Positions 6,430 through 14,580 are shown, counted from the stretch's first letter. The stretch is DNA of 64,000 nt from Asanoa siamensis (GCF_016862555.1 NZ_BONE01000028.1:1-64000); one strand, 5' to 3'. The notes: generated from the letters alone by a model not told the origin. Made by a program: numbers and translations.

Positions 6430-8187
6430 TCAGGCGGCCAGCGCGTACTCGCGTTCGAGTTGCGCACCGGTCATGCACTCGACGAGCGCGGAGACGATCA
6501 GCTCGGCGCAGGCCGCCACGACGGCGTTGCCGTACAGGCGGACCCGGGCGCGCTGCGTCTTGGCCTCGTTGCGGTAGGAGGGGTGGAACCCCATCAGCTT
6601 GCCGATCTCGTAGTCCAGCAGCATCCGGAAGTAGATGTCGGCGAGGTCGGGCAGCTCGGTGAGGACCTCCTGTGGCGGCAGGGCTAGGCCGTACCGGTCG
6701 CGGGTGGTCAGCGCTCCGGACGGTCCGGCGGCGGGGATCGCCGACTCGGCGGCGCCGTAGTAGGGCACCAGGAGGGCGTCCTGCCAGGTCACCAGCGACT
6801 GGTGGCCCGCGGTGGTGACCGTGCGAGCCGGTTCGTCGACGGGTGTGCACATCTCGGCGCCGCCGGTGTTGTTGCGCATCAGGAACGCGGGCGGCAGAAC
6901 CAGGCCGTGGTGGTTGCCCGAGGCGGTGACCGTCCCGGCCGGCTGCGTCACCGGGTACGACGCGGTCTTTGACCCGCCTCCCCGCAACGGCGTGATGAAC
7001 GGCATGGCGACGCCGGTCTCCGCGCGGGTGGTCTGGGTGCGCATCGGGCCGGTCGCCGGTGCGGCCGTCTTGTCCGGGCGGCCCTCGACCGGCACCAGCA
7101 GCGGCGGCAGGTCGACGCTGTCGGACTCGCGGGTGGTCCGGGGGAGTGTCGGGGTGGTCAGCGGTACGGCGCCCTGGTCGCCGTGCCCGCGCCGGCTGGC
7201 GCCGGTCGGCACGAGTAGCGGACCCCAGTGGCGGACCTTTCCGGCCTCGATGCGTGAAGTGGTGGCGGGTTGCAGAGCCTTCATCCCTCGGGCCTCGCGG
7301 TCGCCGATGCGCACGCCCGGGTTGGACAGGTCGATCGCGCTCAGCGCGGGCACGACCTCGGGGAAGACCTCCCGGCCCCGGCAGCGCAGTTGCGGGCACT
7401 GGTAGATGTACTGGCGGCCGTAGCTGCCCATGTCCACGCCCGGCTTCTTGAACACCTGCACCGCGTCGACGATCTGGACGCAGTTGTCGCACCAGGCTTT
7501 GGGCCGCAGCCACTTGTCCCAGTCGGGGTGGCGGCCCAGCGAGCGGTGCCAGAAGCCGACGAACAGCCGGTTGCGGGACTGTCCGGCCCACGGCGCGCGG
7601 ACCGGGCGGGCGTGCATCGCGTTGAACGCGATGAGCCGCACGTAGTAGCCCAGGTTGCGCAGTTCGAGGATCCAGCGGTCCCACTCGGCCCACAGACGGC
7701 ACTGGACGACGTTCTCCATCATGCCGATGAGCACCGGCTCGCGTGGGTTGCGTTCGATCATGGCGCGCAGGTAGCGCGGGATCTCGTTCATCAGCAGCCG
7801 CGACCGCTTGTACTGCTTGATCCGGCGCTGCAACTGCGGGTCGTCCTGTTTGGCACCGGGCATCTCGAACAGCGCGGTCTGCTCGGCGTTGGCCTTGTCG
7901 AAGTCACGCTTGATGCCCCTCGAATCGGTCCAGCCAGGGCAAGCGGGGGAGCTGGTGAACAGGTCGACCCGCGGCATGGTCGTCATGTCGAGCTTGGTGA
8001 CGTCCTGCTGGTAGTGCCGAGCGTTGGGGAAGTTCAGCTCGTGCTGTTCACAGGCGTCCGCGTCGTGGTTCGCGGCGTCGGTCGTCTCGATCCACGTGCG
8101 GAACCGATCGCCGAACCCGTCGCCGATGAAGTGGACGCCGTGGTCGGTGCCACCGAGGCCGGAGAACTCGGAATAGTGGGTGATCAT
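6430..8187 (-). CDS. C5-cytosine DNA methyltransferase with SPAC motif
   Basis: 585 residues. Recognised by motif I FSGLGG (8-13), a catalytic-loop motif SSPACPGWTDSRG with Cys83, motif VI MMENV (156-160), motif VIII QSRNRLF (203-209), and the late motif LYGNAVVAACAELI near residue 560. The catalytic loop reads PAC instead of the usual PCQ, a variant known from phage and archaeal relatives that still carries the cysteine. A long segment of about 300 residues between motif VIII and the end contains several T[TV]TxA[GS]xxxGL-like repeats and may be the target-recognition region. ATG at 8187 is preceded by AGAAGG; the frame is open further up to 8274 but would then run through the conserved promoter-like element. 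First gene of the operon ending at 5170. Confidence 0.8.
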   Translation of the reverse strand: MITHYSEFSGLGGTDHGVHFIGDGFGDRFRTWIETTDAANHDADACEQHELNFPNARHYQQDVTKLDMTTMPRVDLFTSSPACPGWTDSRGIKRDFDKANAEQTALFEMPGAKQDDPQLQRRIKQYKRSRLLMNEIPRYLRAMIERNPREPVLIGMMENVVQCRLWAEWDRWILELRNLGYYVRLIAFNAMHARPVRAPWAGQSRNRLFVGFWHRSLGRHPDWDKWLRPKAWCDNCVQIVDAVQVFKKPGVDMGSYGRQYIYQCPQLRCRGREVFPEVVPALSAIDLSNPGVRIGDREARGMKALQPATTSRIEAGKVRHWGPLLVPTGASRRGHGDQGAVPLTTPTLPRTTRESDSVDLPPLLVPVEGRPDKTAAPATGPMRTQTTRAETGVAMPFITPLRGGGSKTASYPVTQPAGTVTASGNHHGLVLPPAFLMRNNTGGAEMCTPVDEPARTVTTAGHQSLVTWQDALLVPYYGAAESAIPAAGPSGALTTRDRYGLALPPQEVLTELPDLADIYFRMLLDYEIGKLMGFHPSYRNEAKTQRARVRLYGNAVVAACAELIVSALVECMTGAQLEREYALAA

Positions 8188-8204
8188 CGCTGCCTTCTGT
8201 CGAC

Positions 8205-8291
8205 GGACTTCTGGAACGTCGAGGCGGGTGCCGACCCAACCTCTGCATATAATGATACCCCTTCTAGGTTTCATTCGTCTACTGTGGACGG
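8205..8291 (-). promoter_or_regulatory. Conserved upstream element, copy 3
   Basis: Minus strand: CCGTCCACAGTAGAC, an extra 13 nt compared with other copies, GGTATCATTATA (core 8248-8259), GGGTCGGCACCC, CCAGAAGTCC. The core lies 61 nt before the ATG of the C5 methyltransferase. The longer gap between CCGTCCACA and the core argues that the two parts are separate sites, or that this copy is an altered one. Confidence 0.7.
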
Positions 8292-8337
8292 ACTCCCACG
8301 GCCCGTGCTTTCGTTGTTAACCAACCGATAGCGGGCG

Positions 8338-8380
8338 GGCCAGGCGGAGATGTCGGGCGTTGCCGTGTCTGCGCCTGGCC
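8338..8380 (-). terminator. Hairpin after the second C5 methyltransferase
   Basis: Arms GGCCAGGCG (8338-8346) and CGCCTGGCC (8372-8380) are perfect and extend inward with one mismatch (AGA/TCT). It lies 8 nt past the stop at 8388 of the leftward methyltransferase gene, in the position of a transcription terminator, just before conserved element copy 3. Confidence 0.6.
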
Positions 8381-8387
8381 GGCTGCG

Positions 8388-9377
8388 TCACCGGACTGCG
8401 AGGTCCGGGCCGAACAGGTCCAACTGCTGCTCCTCGTCGGGGGAGCCATGGGTCGGCTCGGCGCCGTCGGGGGAGGCATGCCGGACGCGCTTCGCGCCGC
8501 GGACGCCGGCGCGCACGCCGGGGGTGATGCCCAGCGAGCGGCGCAGCGCCTCGTACTCGCCGTAGCCGCCGTCGTCCAGGGCCTTGCTGAAGGCGTCGAC
8601 GACCGGGATTCCCTCCGGTGTCACCATGCTCGCGAGGCCGGGGACGTTCTCCATGACGAACGCCCGTGGCCTGATCTCGCAGATCAGCCGGGCGAACTCG
8701 AAGACCAACGAGTTGCGGGGGTCCATGACGTCGCGCGCGCCGGCCATCGAGAAGCCCTGGCACGGCGGCCCGCCGGTGACCAGCGCGACGTCGCCGACGT
8801 CCAGGCCGAGCGCGTCGAGGACCTGCGCGCCGGTCAGGTTCCGCACGTCGGCGACGAAGAACTGCTCGCAGCCGTACGGGTGGGCCGGCGGACGGTTCGT
8901 GTCGGCGAGGTAGTCGTTCGGGTAGCTGCCCGGGTCGTGTGGCCGGCCGTACCCGGAGATCCAGCCGCTTCCGGCCAGCGGGCCACGGTGAACGTATCCC
9001 TCGGGAGCGACGAGATTGCCGTCGCCGTCGAGCTTGAGGCCCATCGCCTTGGCCAGGTGCCGCTCGAATGCCTCTTCCCGCTCGGGGCGGTCGAAGTGCA
9101 CCTTTACCCCGGGCACGGCGAGGTTGACCATGTAGGTGGTGGCCGCGATGAGGTCCATCTCCACCGCGGCGGCCACGTGGAAGCCAGCCTGGTGCAGGCC
9201 GCAGCCGAAACCACCGGCCCCGGCGAACAACTCGACCGCCACCGGCAGCTCGTAGCGCCGGCGCGGTCGCGGCGGGACGAGCAGGCCCAGCGGGGACTTG
9301 GTCCATCCGGCGACCCGGTCGCTGCCGGGTGGTAGCGGCGATGGCGCGCCCGGCCCTCGGTGGTTGGTCGTGTGCAC
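8388..9377 (-). CDS. C5-cytosine DNA methyltransferase, C-terminally short
   Basis: 329 residues. Motif I FAGAGGFGCG (51-60), motif IV GGPPCQGFS with catalytic Cys206, and motif VI VMENV (241-245) are canonical. The protein then ends with a linker and the tail QQLDLFGPDL without the QxRxR motif VIII, target-recognition domain, or motifs IX and X of full-length enzymes. It may be a naturally split enzyme needing a partner, a decayed copy, or a compact variant. The N-terminal 40 residues are proline- and arginine-rich. GTG at 9377 is preceded by GGAAAGGA. It is the second gene after conserved element copy 4, following the unknown gene at 9593 across 215 nt in which I find no convincing gene. 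Confidence 0.75.
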   Translation of the reverse strand: MHTTNHRGPGAPSPLPPGSDRVAGWTKSPLGLLVPPRPRRRYELPVAVELFAGAGGFGCGLHQAGFHVAAAVEMDLIAATTYMVNLAVPGVKVHFDRPEREEAFERHLAKAMGLKLDGDGNLVAPEGYVHRGPLAGSGWISGYGRPHDPGSYPNDYLADTNRPPAHPYGCEQFFVADVRNLTGAQVLDALGLDVGDVALVTGGPPCQGFSMAGARDVMDPRNSLVFEFARLICEIRPRAFVMENVPGLASMVTPEGIPVVDAFSKALDDGGYGEYEALRRSLGITPGVRAGVRGAKRVRHASPDGAEPTHGSPDEEQQLDLFGPDLAVR

Positions 9378-9592
9378 GATCGTGGGTCCTTTCCAGTCGT
9401 CGGACTCTGGCCCTGACTCGAGTGGCCTTGGACGCGGCGGTACGGGCCGATGAGGCGGCCGATTCGGTGTGGGCTGCTACGTCGAGTACGAGCCCGGTGC
9501 CGGGTCGCGCACGACGCGTGGGTTCGGTCGGCGGAACGCTGCGCGTCCGGCGGCGGCCCTGTCGGCACGCCGCCGGACGGCTTCCGAGCGGT

Positions 9593-10045
9593 CTAGGTGG
9601 TCGCGCCTGTGCGTGGCGCGGCGGCGACGCGGCTGAGTTCTGCGGTGATCCGCTTCGGGATCCGGGCCTTCTCGTAGTGGAAGTCGTCGGTCCGGCCGGG
9701 CGTGGACTCCGCGTAGTACCTGGCCCGGCAGACGACCTGGTACCAGAGGTAGGTCAGCTCGCGCGCGGCGATCGCGTTCTCCCGCCCGGCGTGCGGGCAG
9801 GCGTCGAACGCCCGCCGCCACGCGTCGGAGACCCCGCTGCGGCGGTTGAACAGCCCGCGATGCAGGGCGGGGGCGAGCGCGGCGAGGGTGTATCGCTCGG
9901 GCAGCTCGAAGTCGGGCAGCGGCAGGCAGGCCGCCGCGTCAGGGTGAACCGCGTCGATCGCGTCGCGGATCTGCTGACGCAGCGCCAGCAGGGTCGGTCG
10001 GATGTGGGTGAAGCGCGTCTGCCGGGTTGCCGCATCAACGGGCAC
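9593..10045 (-). CDS. Uncharacterised helical protein
   Basis: 150 residues from GTG at 10045, chosen because GGAGG lies five bases before it and because it is 59 nt from the conserved upstream element. The protein appears all-helical (RPTLLALRQQIRDAID; ENAIAARELTYLWYQVVC; YEKARIPKRITAELSRVAA) with one conserved-looking Cys/His stretch (FDACPHAGREN). No family recognised. It heads the operon that also carries the short C5 methyltransferase, so a role with that enzyme is possible but not shown. Confidence 0.55.
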   Translation of the reverse strand: MPVDAATRQTRFTHIRPTLLALRQQIRDAIDAVHPDAAACLPLPDFELPERYTLAALAPALHRGLFNRRSGVSDAWRRAFDACPHAGRENAIAARELTYLWYQVVCRARYYAESTPGRTDDFHYEKARIPKRITAELSRVAAAPRTGATT

Positions 10046-10061
10046 GGGTGCCTCCAAGCTC

Positions 10062-10137
10062 GGACCTCTGGTGAAGAGGACGGATGCCGCCCGCCCTTTC
10101 CTCTATAATGATACCCCTTCTAAGGGTTTGAAGGTAG
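10062..10137 (-). promoter_or_regulatory. Conserved upstream element, copy 4
   Basis: Minus strand: CTACCTTCAAA, 11 nt, GGTATCATTATA (core 10104-10115), a degenerate leader hairpin, CCAGAGGTCC. The core is 59 nt before the GTG at 10045. Its upstream half overlaps the last codons and stop (10120) of the N6-methyltransferase gene, which may explain why CCGTCCACA is altered here. Confidence 0.65.
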
Positions 10138-11460
10138 CTCTCGACGGCGAGGATTTGTTGAGCCAGGGCCAGGTTGGTCAACGATCAGGTCCAGCAGATC
10201 GAGCTGGACGGCGCGGGGCGCAGCGGGAACGACCTCGTGCGTCGTGGCGGCGGGCAGCGCGTCGACGACGGAGTCGTCGGTATCGGCCCCGGCGGCCGGC
10301 GGCGTCCATGCCCGGCGCGCCACCGGGAGCGCCTTGTCGACCAGGTCGCCGTCGTTGCCGCACTCCACGCACAGGACAGCCGGGTCGCCCTCCATGCCGT
10401 GGCTGTCCGGGAGCAGCGGCCAGCAGTAGGTGTGCAGCCCGAACACACCCCGGGCGTCGTTGTCGCCGTCGGCGTAGCCCCAGACCAGGCGGGGGCAGAG
10501 CATGCACCGGCCGGCGAACCGCACGAGCCGGTCCGAGCCGTGCCACGCGTCGTAGCGCACCTGCACCGGCATGGCCCGGCCCGCGCCCAGGCTGGTCTGC
10601 GGCTGCTGCACCCGCGCCGGCACCTCGTCGCCGGTGTAGCGGCGCAGCAGCCAGGTTGGCCGGTTGTCGCCGGCCGGGGGCTTGTCCAGCCACAGAACAC
10701 CCACGCCGATTCCGATCCCGGGAAAGTCCGTGGAGGTCAGCGGGCGGAAGCCGCCGTGGTCGGCGGCGAGCGCGCGCACCGCCCGGAACCGTGGGCCCCG
10801 TCGGTCGGTGAATCCGGCGGGGACGATCGCGACCAGCCGGGCGCCCGGCGCCAGCAGCCCGTAGGCCAGTGTGACGTGCTCGATCCAGATCGAGTCTGCG
10901 CCAGTGATGTTGAACGGCGGGTTCATCACCACGGCGTCGAACCGGATGGGACGCTGCTCCGCGTACTCCTCCAGCGTGGTCCGTCGGCAGCTTGCGCCGG
11001 TGTCGAGCAGCGTCTCGTAGCGGGCTGCGTCCGGCTCCAGCGCCAGGACGTCCAACTCGCGGCCTGCCCGCCGGATTTCGCGCACGAGCGAGCCGTCGCC
11101 GGCTGAGGGCTCGAGTATCCGGGCGCCGGCCGGTAGCGACGCCAGGTCGGCGAACTCCGGCCCGCAGACTCGTCTGGCGAGCGCCGCCGGGGTCGGCACG
11201 TAGCCCTCGCTGTGCCGGTTGGCGATCGCCTGGCCATCGGCGAGGATGCGCCGCACGACGGGTGCGGCCGGGCCGGGAAACAGCCATCCGGACTTGCGTG
11301 GGATGTAGGTGCCCCCAGCGGTTTCCAGCACCTGTTTCGTCGCCGCCCAGGCCGGGCCGGCGATGCGCTGGGTCAGCAGCACGGCGTTGCCATCGACGGT
11401 GGCGCCGTCGAGGGCGGCGCGGGCCGCCGCGGTCAGGGTTACCGGTCTGCCACCGGGCAT
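10120..11460 (-). CDS. N6-adenine DNA methyltransferase with Cys-rich tail
   Basis: 446 residues. The N-terminal 90 residues (VLETAGGTYIPRKSGWLFPG) resemble the substrate-side domain of plasmid and phage adenine methyltransferases. Motif I is EPSAGDGSL (117-125), and the catalytic motif is NPPF (180-183) followed by NITGADSIWIEH. The C-terminal third holds CMLCPRLVWG, LHTYCWP and CVECGN, suggesting a zinc-binding module. ATG at 11460 is preceded by ACGAGGACG; longer readings upstream are arginine-rich. The gene ends inside conserved element copy 4. It could read on from the gene at 12,942 or have its own promoter; a hairpin lies between them. Confidence 0.8.
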   Translation of the reverse strand: MPGGRPVTLTAAARAALDGATVDGNAVLLTQRIAGPAWAATKQVLETAGGTYIPRKSGWLFPGPAAPVVRRILADGQAIANRHSEGYVPTPAALARRVCGPEFADLASLPAGARILEPSAGDGSLVREIRRAGRELDVLALEPDAARYETLLDTGASCRRTTLEEYAEQRPIRFDAVVMNPPFNITGADSIWIEHVTLAYGLLAPGARLVAIVPAGFTDRRGPRFRAVRALAADHGGFRPLTSTDFPGIGIGVGVLWLDKPPAGDNRPTWLLRRYTGDEVPARVQQPQTSLGAGRAMPVQVRYDAWHGSDRLVRFAGRCMLCPRLVWGYADGDNDARGVFGLHTYCWPLLPDSHGMEGDPAVLCVECGNDGDLVDKALPVARRAWTPPAAGADTDDSVVDALPAATTHEVVPAAPRAVQLDLLDLIVDQPGPGSTNPRRRELPSNP

Positions 11461-11579
11461 GGGACGTCCTCGTCTCCGCGTGCGGGCTTGTGGCCGGAGC
11501 TCGGATTGCCGTCCCTGGCTCCGTGATCCCCCGCCTGCCGCGAGGGGATGACCCGGCATCGGCCCGCCGGGTAGGGCGA

Positions 11580-11616
11580 AGCCGCCCGGAACCGGCAGGA
11601 GGCGGCCCGGGCGGGC
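11580..11616 (-). terminator. GC hairpin between two leftward genes
   Basis: Arms CCGCCCGG (11582-11589) and CCGGGCGG (11607-11614) separated by 17 nt, 52 nt past the stop at 11668. It sits in the 207-nt gap before the N6-methyltransferase gene, in which I see no other gene. No T-run, so moderate support only. Confidence 0.4.
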
Positions 11617-11667
11617 TGTGCTAGTCGCCGTGGGTGACCTGCCGCCAACGTCGATGGCGGCTCGTGG

Positions 11668-12942
11668 TCAGCGGGTCGGTTCGTCGACCAACGGTTGACC
11701 CGCACCGCGCACCGGGTCCGGCGCCAGCAGCTCCCGGTCGCCGTCAGCGGTGCGGTGCACCAGTCGCACGGTGTGCAGGACGTTCGACGGGGCGTGGGCG
11801 GCCAGTGCGGCCACCTCCGCCGTGACGTGGGCGATCGGGGCGGCGTCGTCCATGCGCCCAGCCGAGTCGATGAAGGTCGTCGCCTCCGTCGGCTGCCCGC
11901 CGTCGCGCCGCGCGGTCTGGAGCACGATGTAGCCGGTGGTCGGCAAAGTGACCCGGGTCAGGCCCGGAGCCCCAGCCGGTCGCGGCAGCGCCTCCCACCG
12001 CTCGCCGGTCCAGACCTGGATCGCGTGCGCGTCCGGGCACTGCCGCCACATCCGAGCGGCGACCGCCGCGCGGTCGTCCGCCGTGGCGCCGGGCACGCCG
12101 TAGTACGCGTTGGCGAACGTGTCCACCACCTCGTCATCCCCGCCGGTGATGGCCGCGAAGGTGCGGACCGGCAGCGTGCCGGCCCGCACGAACCGGGCGA
12201 CGTCGCCCGCGGCGCGCGCCTCTTCGAAAAGCCAGGCCAGCACGAACTCCTCGTGCATCGTCTCGCCGTGCTCGTCTCGGCAGGCGGCGACGAACGCGTC
12301 CATCTGGGCGCGGTTGAGAACGTCGCGGTCGTACCCGTACCAAACGGTGGGGCCGCCCTGGCCGCCGTTCTCGATCGAGCCGGCCGGCGTGCCGTCCCAG
12401 AGCAGTTCCGCCGTGTACGCCTCGCCATCGGAGGTGTTCATCGCCTTGAGCTTGCGCAGCGTCATCCGGGCGTGCGGCACGGTCATGCCGGTGTGCGGCA
12501 GCACGATCGGTCCGGTCTGGACCCGGCCCGCGTGCCAGTCCAGGATGGCCAGCCGGCGCAGGCCGACGCTGACGGCGTCACGCTTGATCCGGTGCCAGGA
12601 CGGGTACACGATGTCCGGCAGGGTCAGGCGCCAGACGCCCGACTCCCCGTACGGCATCTCAGCCCGAGGCCGCTTCTCCACACCGATCCGGCTGTCGCGC
12701 TCGGGGATAGGCGTCTCGGCCGGTGCGACCCGCTCCGGGCCGCAATACCGGACGGGGAGACCGCCCGTACCGACCCCGAACTTCAACTGGGTGAACGTCG
12801 GGTTGTCACCCGGGCCGCCGTAGATGACGGGGCTGTCGTCGTACCACGAGATGACCGTGGCGCCAACGGCGACGCCGGCCGGTTGAGCGTCCCCCGGCGC
12901 GGTCGCTTCCCCGGTGACGGGTGGGTTGGATTGGTTGGACAT
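11668..12942 (-). CDS. Uncharacterised 424-residue protein
   Basis: ATG at 12942 has AAGGAG six bases upstream and lies 62 nt from the conserved element. The middle contains SDGEAYTAELLWDGTPAG followed by SIENGGQGGPT, a pattern seen in small actinophage and plasmid proteins of unknown function. The C-terminal region has VWTGERWEALPRPAG and TGYIVLQTAR. No membrane segments or signal peptide. I cannot assign a function. It is the only gene directly behind conserved element copy 5. Confidence 0.65.
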   Translation of the reverse strand: MSNQSNPPVTGEATAPGDAQPAGVAVGATVISWYDDSPVIYGGPGDNPTFTQLKFGVGTGGLPVRYCGPERVAPAETPIPERDSRIGVEKRPRAEMPYGESGVWRLTLPDIVYPSWHRIKRDAVSVGLRRLAILDWHAGRVQTGPIVLPHTGMTVPHARMTLRKLKAMNTSDGEAYTAELLWDGTPAGSIENGGQGGPTVWYGYDRDVLNRAQMDAFVAACRDEHGETMHEEFVLAWLFEEARAAGDVARFVRAGTLPVRTFAAITGGDDEVVDTFANAYYGVPGATADDRAAVAARMWRQCPDAHAIQVWTGERWEALPRPAGAPGLTRVTLPTTGYIVLQTARRDGGQPTEATTFIDSAGRMDDAAPIAHVTAEVAALAAHAPSNVLHTVRLVHRTADGDRELLAPDPVRGAGQPLVDEPTR

Positions 12943-12960
12943 GCACACTCCTTGGCTCGC

Positions 12961-13037
12961 GGACTTCCGGTCGGGAGGTCGGGTGCCGCCCCTAACCCCT
13001 GCCTATAATGATACCTCTTGTCCTGTGTGGACGGTAG
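12961..13037 (-). promoter_or_regulatory. Conserved upstream element, copy 5
   Basis: Minus strand: CTACCGTCCACA, 10 nt, GGTATCATTATAGGC (core 13004-13015), GGGGCGGCACCC, CCGGAAGTCC. The core is 62 nt before the ATG at 12942. This is one of the best-preserved copies. Confidence 0.7.
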
Positions 13038-13077
13038 CCGGAAGCAGCTCAGACTTGGAGAGGCGGCACGTCAGAAC

Positions 13078-13121
13078 GCCGAAACGCCGCCCGGCCCGCG
13101 GTCGGTCGGGCGGCGTTCGGC
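13078..13121 (-). terminator. Hairpin after the 13131 gene
   Basis: Perfect 11-bp arms AACGCCGCCCG (13083-13093) and CGGGCGGCGTT (13107-13117), extendable with one mismatch. It lies 10 nt past the stop at 13131 and before conserved element copy 5. Confidence 0.65.
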
Positions 13122-13130
13122 GCGCGTGGC

Positions 13131-13418
13131 TTAAGCGGCGCGGGCGCTGGGCCGCTGTGCTCCGTATGGTCGGCGGCGCCGGATGGGCCGGCCGGTGGGC
13201 ACGTGGGTGATCTCGGTGGCGCTGCCGGCGTCCTCGACCACCAGGGTGAGTGTCTCGTCGGTGTTGATCCGCCAGATCCGGGCAGCGAAGACGCCGTAGC
13301 AGGCGTCGAGGCAGTCGGCCAGGCTGACCGGTCGCCCGTCGCGCCACCGCTCGTAGAACTGGTTGCCCCAACTGAAGCAGTAGAGGCCGCTGGCCCCGTC
13401 CTGGCGATCGGCGGTCAT
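13131..13418 (-). CDS. Small protein with YCFSWGNQFYERW motif
   Basis: 95 residues; ATG at 13418 shares ATGA with the stop of the upstream gene. The N-terminal half carries the aromatic stretch GLYCFSWGNQFYERWRDG, then LADCLDACYGVFAARIWRI, and the C-terminus is strongly basic (RPIRRRRPYG). A 49-bp piece of this gene recurs, read from its other strand, inside the giant gene at 45,989. Family unknown. Second and last gene of the operon behind copy 6. Confidence 0.6.
   Translation of the reverse strand: MTADRQDGASGLYCFSWGNQFYERWRDGRPVSLADCLDACYGVFAARIWRINTDETLTLVVEDAGSATEITHVPTGRPIRRRRPYGAQRPSARAA
13335..13383. repeat. 49-bp repeat, copy A
   Basis: Identical at 48 of 49 bases to 45,989-46,037 in the same orientation; the one difference is G versus C. 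Here the minus strand is coding (FSWGNQFYERWRDG region); there the plus strand is coding. The match is too long for chance and too short for a gene duplication. Confidence 0.85.
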
Positions 13419-14377
13419 CGGGCCAGCTCCGCGTGCGGCGCGGCGGCCGCGGCGGCGTACCGGGTGGTGCGGGTCTCCTCGTAGCTCAGACCGAGGTCGC
13501 GGACGTGCTGGATCACCTGGTCGAGGCCTGCGTCGGTGACGCAGCTCCATTGGCCGTTGTCCAGGCTGATGTCACGCAGCTCGCCGGGTGCGCCCTTCCA
13601 TCGCCCGAACCAGGACGCCCGCAGGCCGAGCAGCGGACCCAACCCCCGGAACTGGTCCTCGCTCATGCCCAGGACCAGCAGGCCGCGCTCGGTCGTGACA
13701 CCCCCGATCGGCAGGCGCTCCCAGGTCTCACCGTCGGGCCAGTGTCCAGGCCCGCTGGCGTCGACCCCGACGGCGGGGCGGCCGTCGACCAGCACGGTCA
13801 GGGTGTCATCGCCGACCACCACGAGCCGATCGGGTTGCCGCCCGGGCACCTCGATGACTACCTCCCGCCCGATGCCCGGTGAAGGGGTGTACGCGAGCGC
13901 GGCGTTGACCGCCGAGGCAATATCCAGCGCGACCAGGCGCGCGGGCGGATCGTCAGTATCGCGAGGGTCCATGGTGGAGTGCCGGAACGCGGAGCGGTCG
14001 AGGTCGGCGGGAACCAGGATCACCTGGTCGAGGGCGATCTCGATGCGGTCGCCGAGGTTGCGCGTGGCCGAGCCGCCCACGGCGTCCAGCGCTAGGGCCT
14101 CGGGCGTGTCGGCGAGCAGGTCGCCGAACCACAGCAGCTCGCCGGCCGGGCCGCGTACCGCCTCAAGGCTCACGCCCAGCCGGTCGCCGTCGAGGTCCCA
14201 CGCAAAGAATATGGTCTGCGCGCCCGGCACGGCCTGCGCGACCAGGCGCGCGGCCCGGCCGGCGGCGAGGGTGAACGCCCGGTCCGTCGCGTGGGCGATC
14301 GTGGTGTGCTCACGGGCGATTGCCAAGTCGAGGGCGTCGACCGGGTCGACTCCGGGGACGGTGTCGAGTTGGGGCAT
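13415..14377 (-). CDS. Uncharacterised 320-residue protein
   Basis: ATG at 14377 has AAGGAG six bases before it and lies 65 nt from conserved element copy 6. The protein seems mixed alpha/beta: a helical start (DALDLAIAREHTTIAHATD), TIFFAWDLDGDRLGVSLEA, a strand-rich centre (VVIEVPGRQPDRLVVVGDDTL as two parts), and an alanine-rich C-terminus. No Cys motifs, membrane segments or recognised domain. It overlaps the small FSWGNQFYERW gene by 4 bp, so the two are probably made together. Function unknown. Confidence 0.6.
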   Translation of the reverse strand: MPQLDTVPGVDPVDALDLAIAREHTTIAHATDRAFTLAAGRAARLVAQAVPGAQTIFFAWDLDGDRLGVSLEAVRGPAGELLWFGDLLADTPEALALDAVGGSATRNLGDRIEIALDQVILVPADLDRSAFRHSTMDPRDTDDPPARLVALDIASAVNAALAYTPSPGIGREVVIEVPGRQPDRLVVVGDDTLTVLVDGRPAVGVDASGPGHWPDGETWERLPIGGVTTERGLLVLGMSEDQFRGLGPLLGLRASWFGRWKGAPGELRDISLDNGQWSCVTDAGLDQVIQHVRDLGLSYEETRTTRYAAAAAAPHAELAR

Positions 14378-14395
14378 GGCGCTCCTTCCACGTAG

Positions 14396-14475
14396 GGACT
14401 TCTGGGTGCAGCGGGTCCGGTTGCCGACCAGACCGTGCATCAATAATGATACCCCTAATCTATTGTGGACGGTAG
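14396..14475 (-). promoter_or_regulatory. Conserved upstream element, copy 6
   Basis: Minus strand: CTACCGTCCACAATAGA, then GGTATCATTATT (core 14442-14453, last base differs), GGTCGGCAACC, CCAGAAGTCC. The core lies 65 nt before the ATG at 14377. Confidence 0.7.
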
Positions 14476-14518
14476 TCGGGCCCGGCACGCAACCTGCGAA
14501 AACGGTTGCCAAGAAACG

Positions 14519-14551
14519 GCCGAACGCCGCCCAATCGGGGGCGGCGTTCGG
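14519..14551 (-). terminator. Hairpin after the 14581 gene
   Basis: Arms CCGAACGCCGCCC and GGGCGGCGTTCGG are perfectly complementary around a short loop. It lies about 30 nt past the stop at 14581, between that gene and conserved element copy 6. The stem resembles the one at 13,078-13,121 (shared AACGCCGCCC), so the two operon ends may have a common origin. Confidence 0.7.
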
Positions 14552-14580
14552 TTGGGTGTCGCGGTAGCCGGTCGGCTCGG

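Noticed and set aside
8188-8274. Longer N-terminus of the large C5 methyltransferase starting at 8274
   Set aside because: It would translate the conserved promoter-like element (TATCATTATA core) and leave the well-placed AGAAGG and ATG at 8187 unused.
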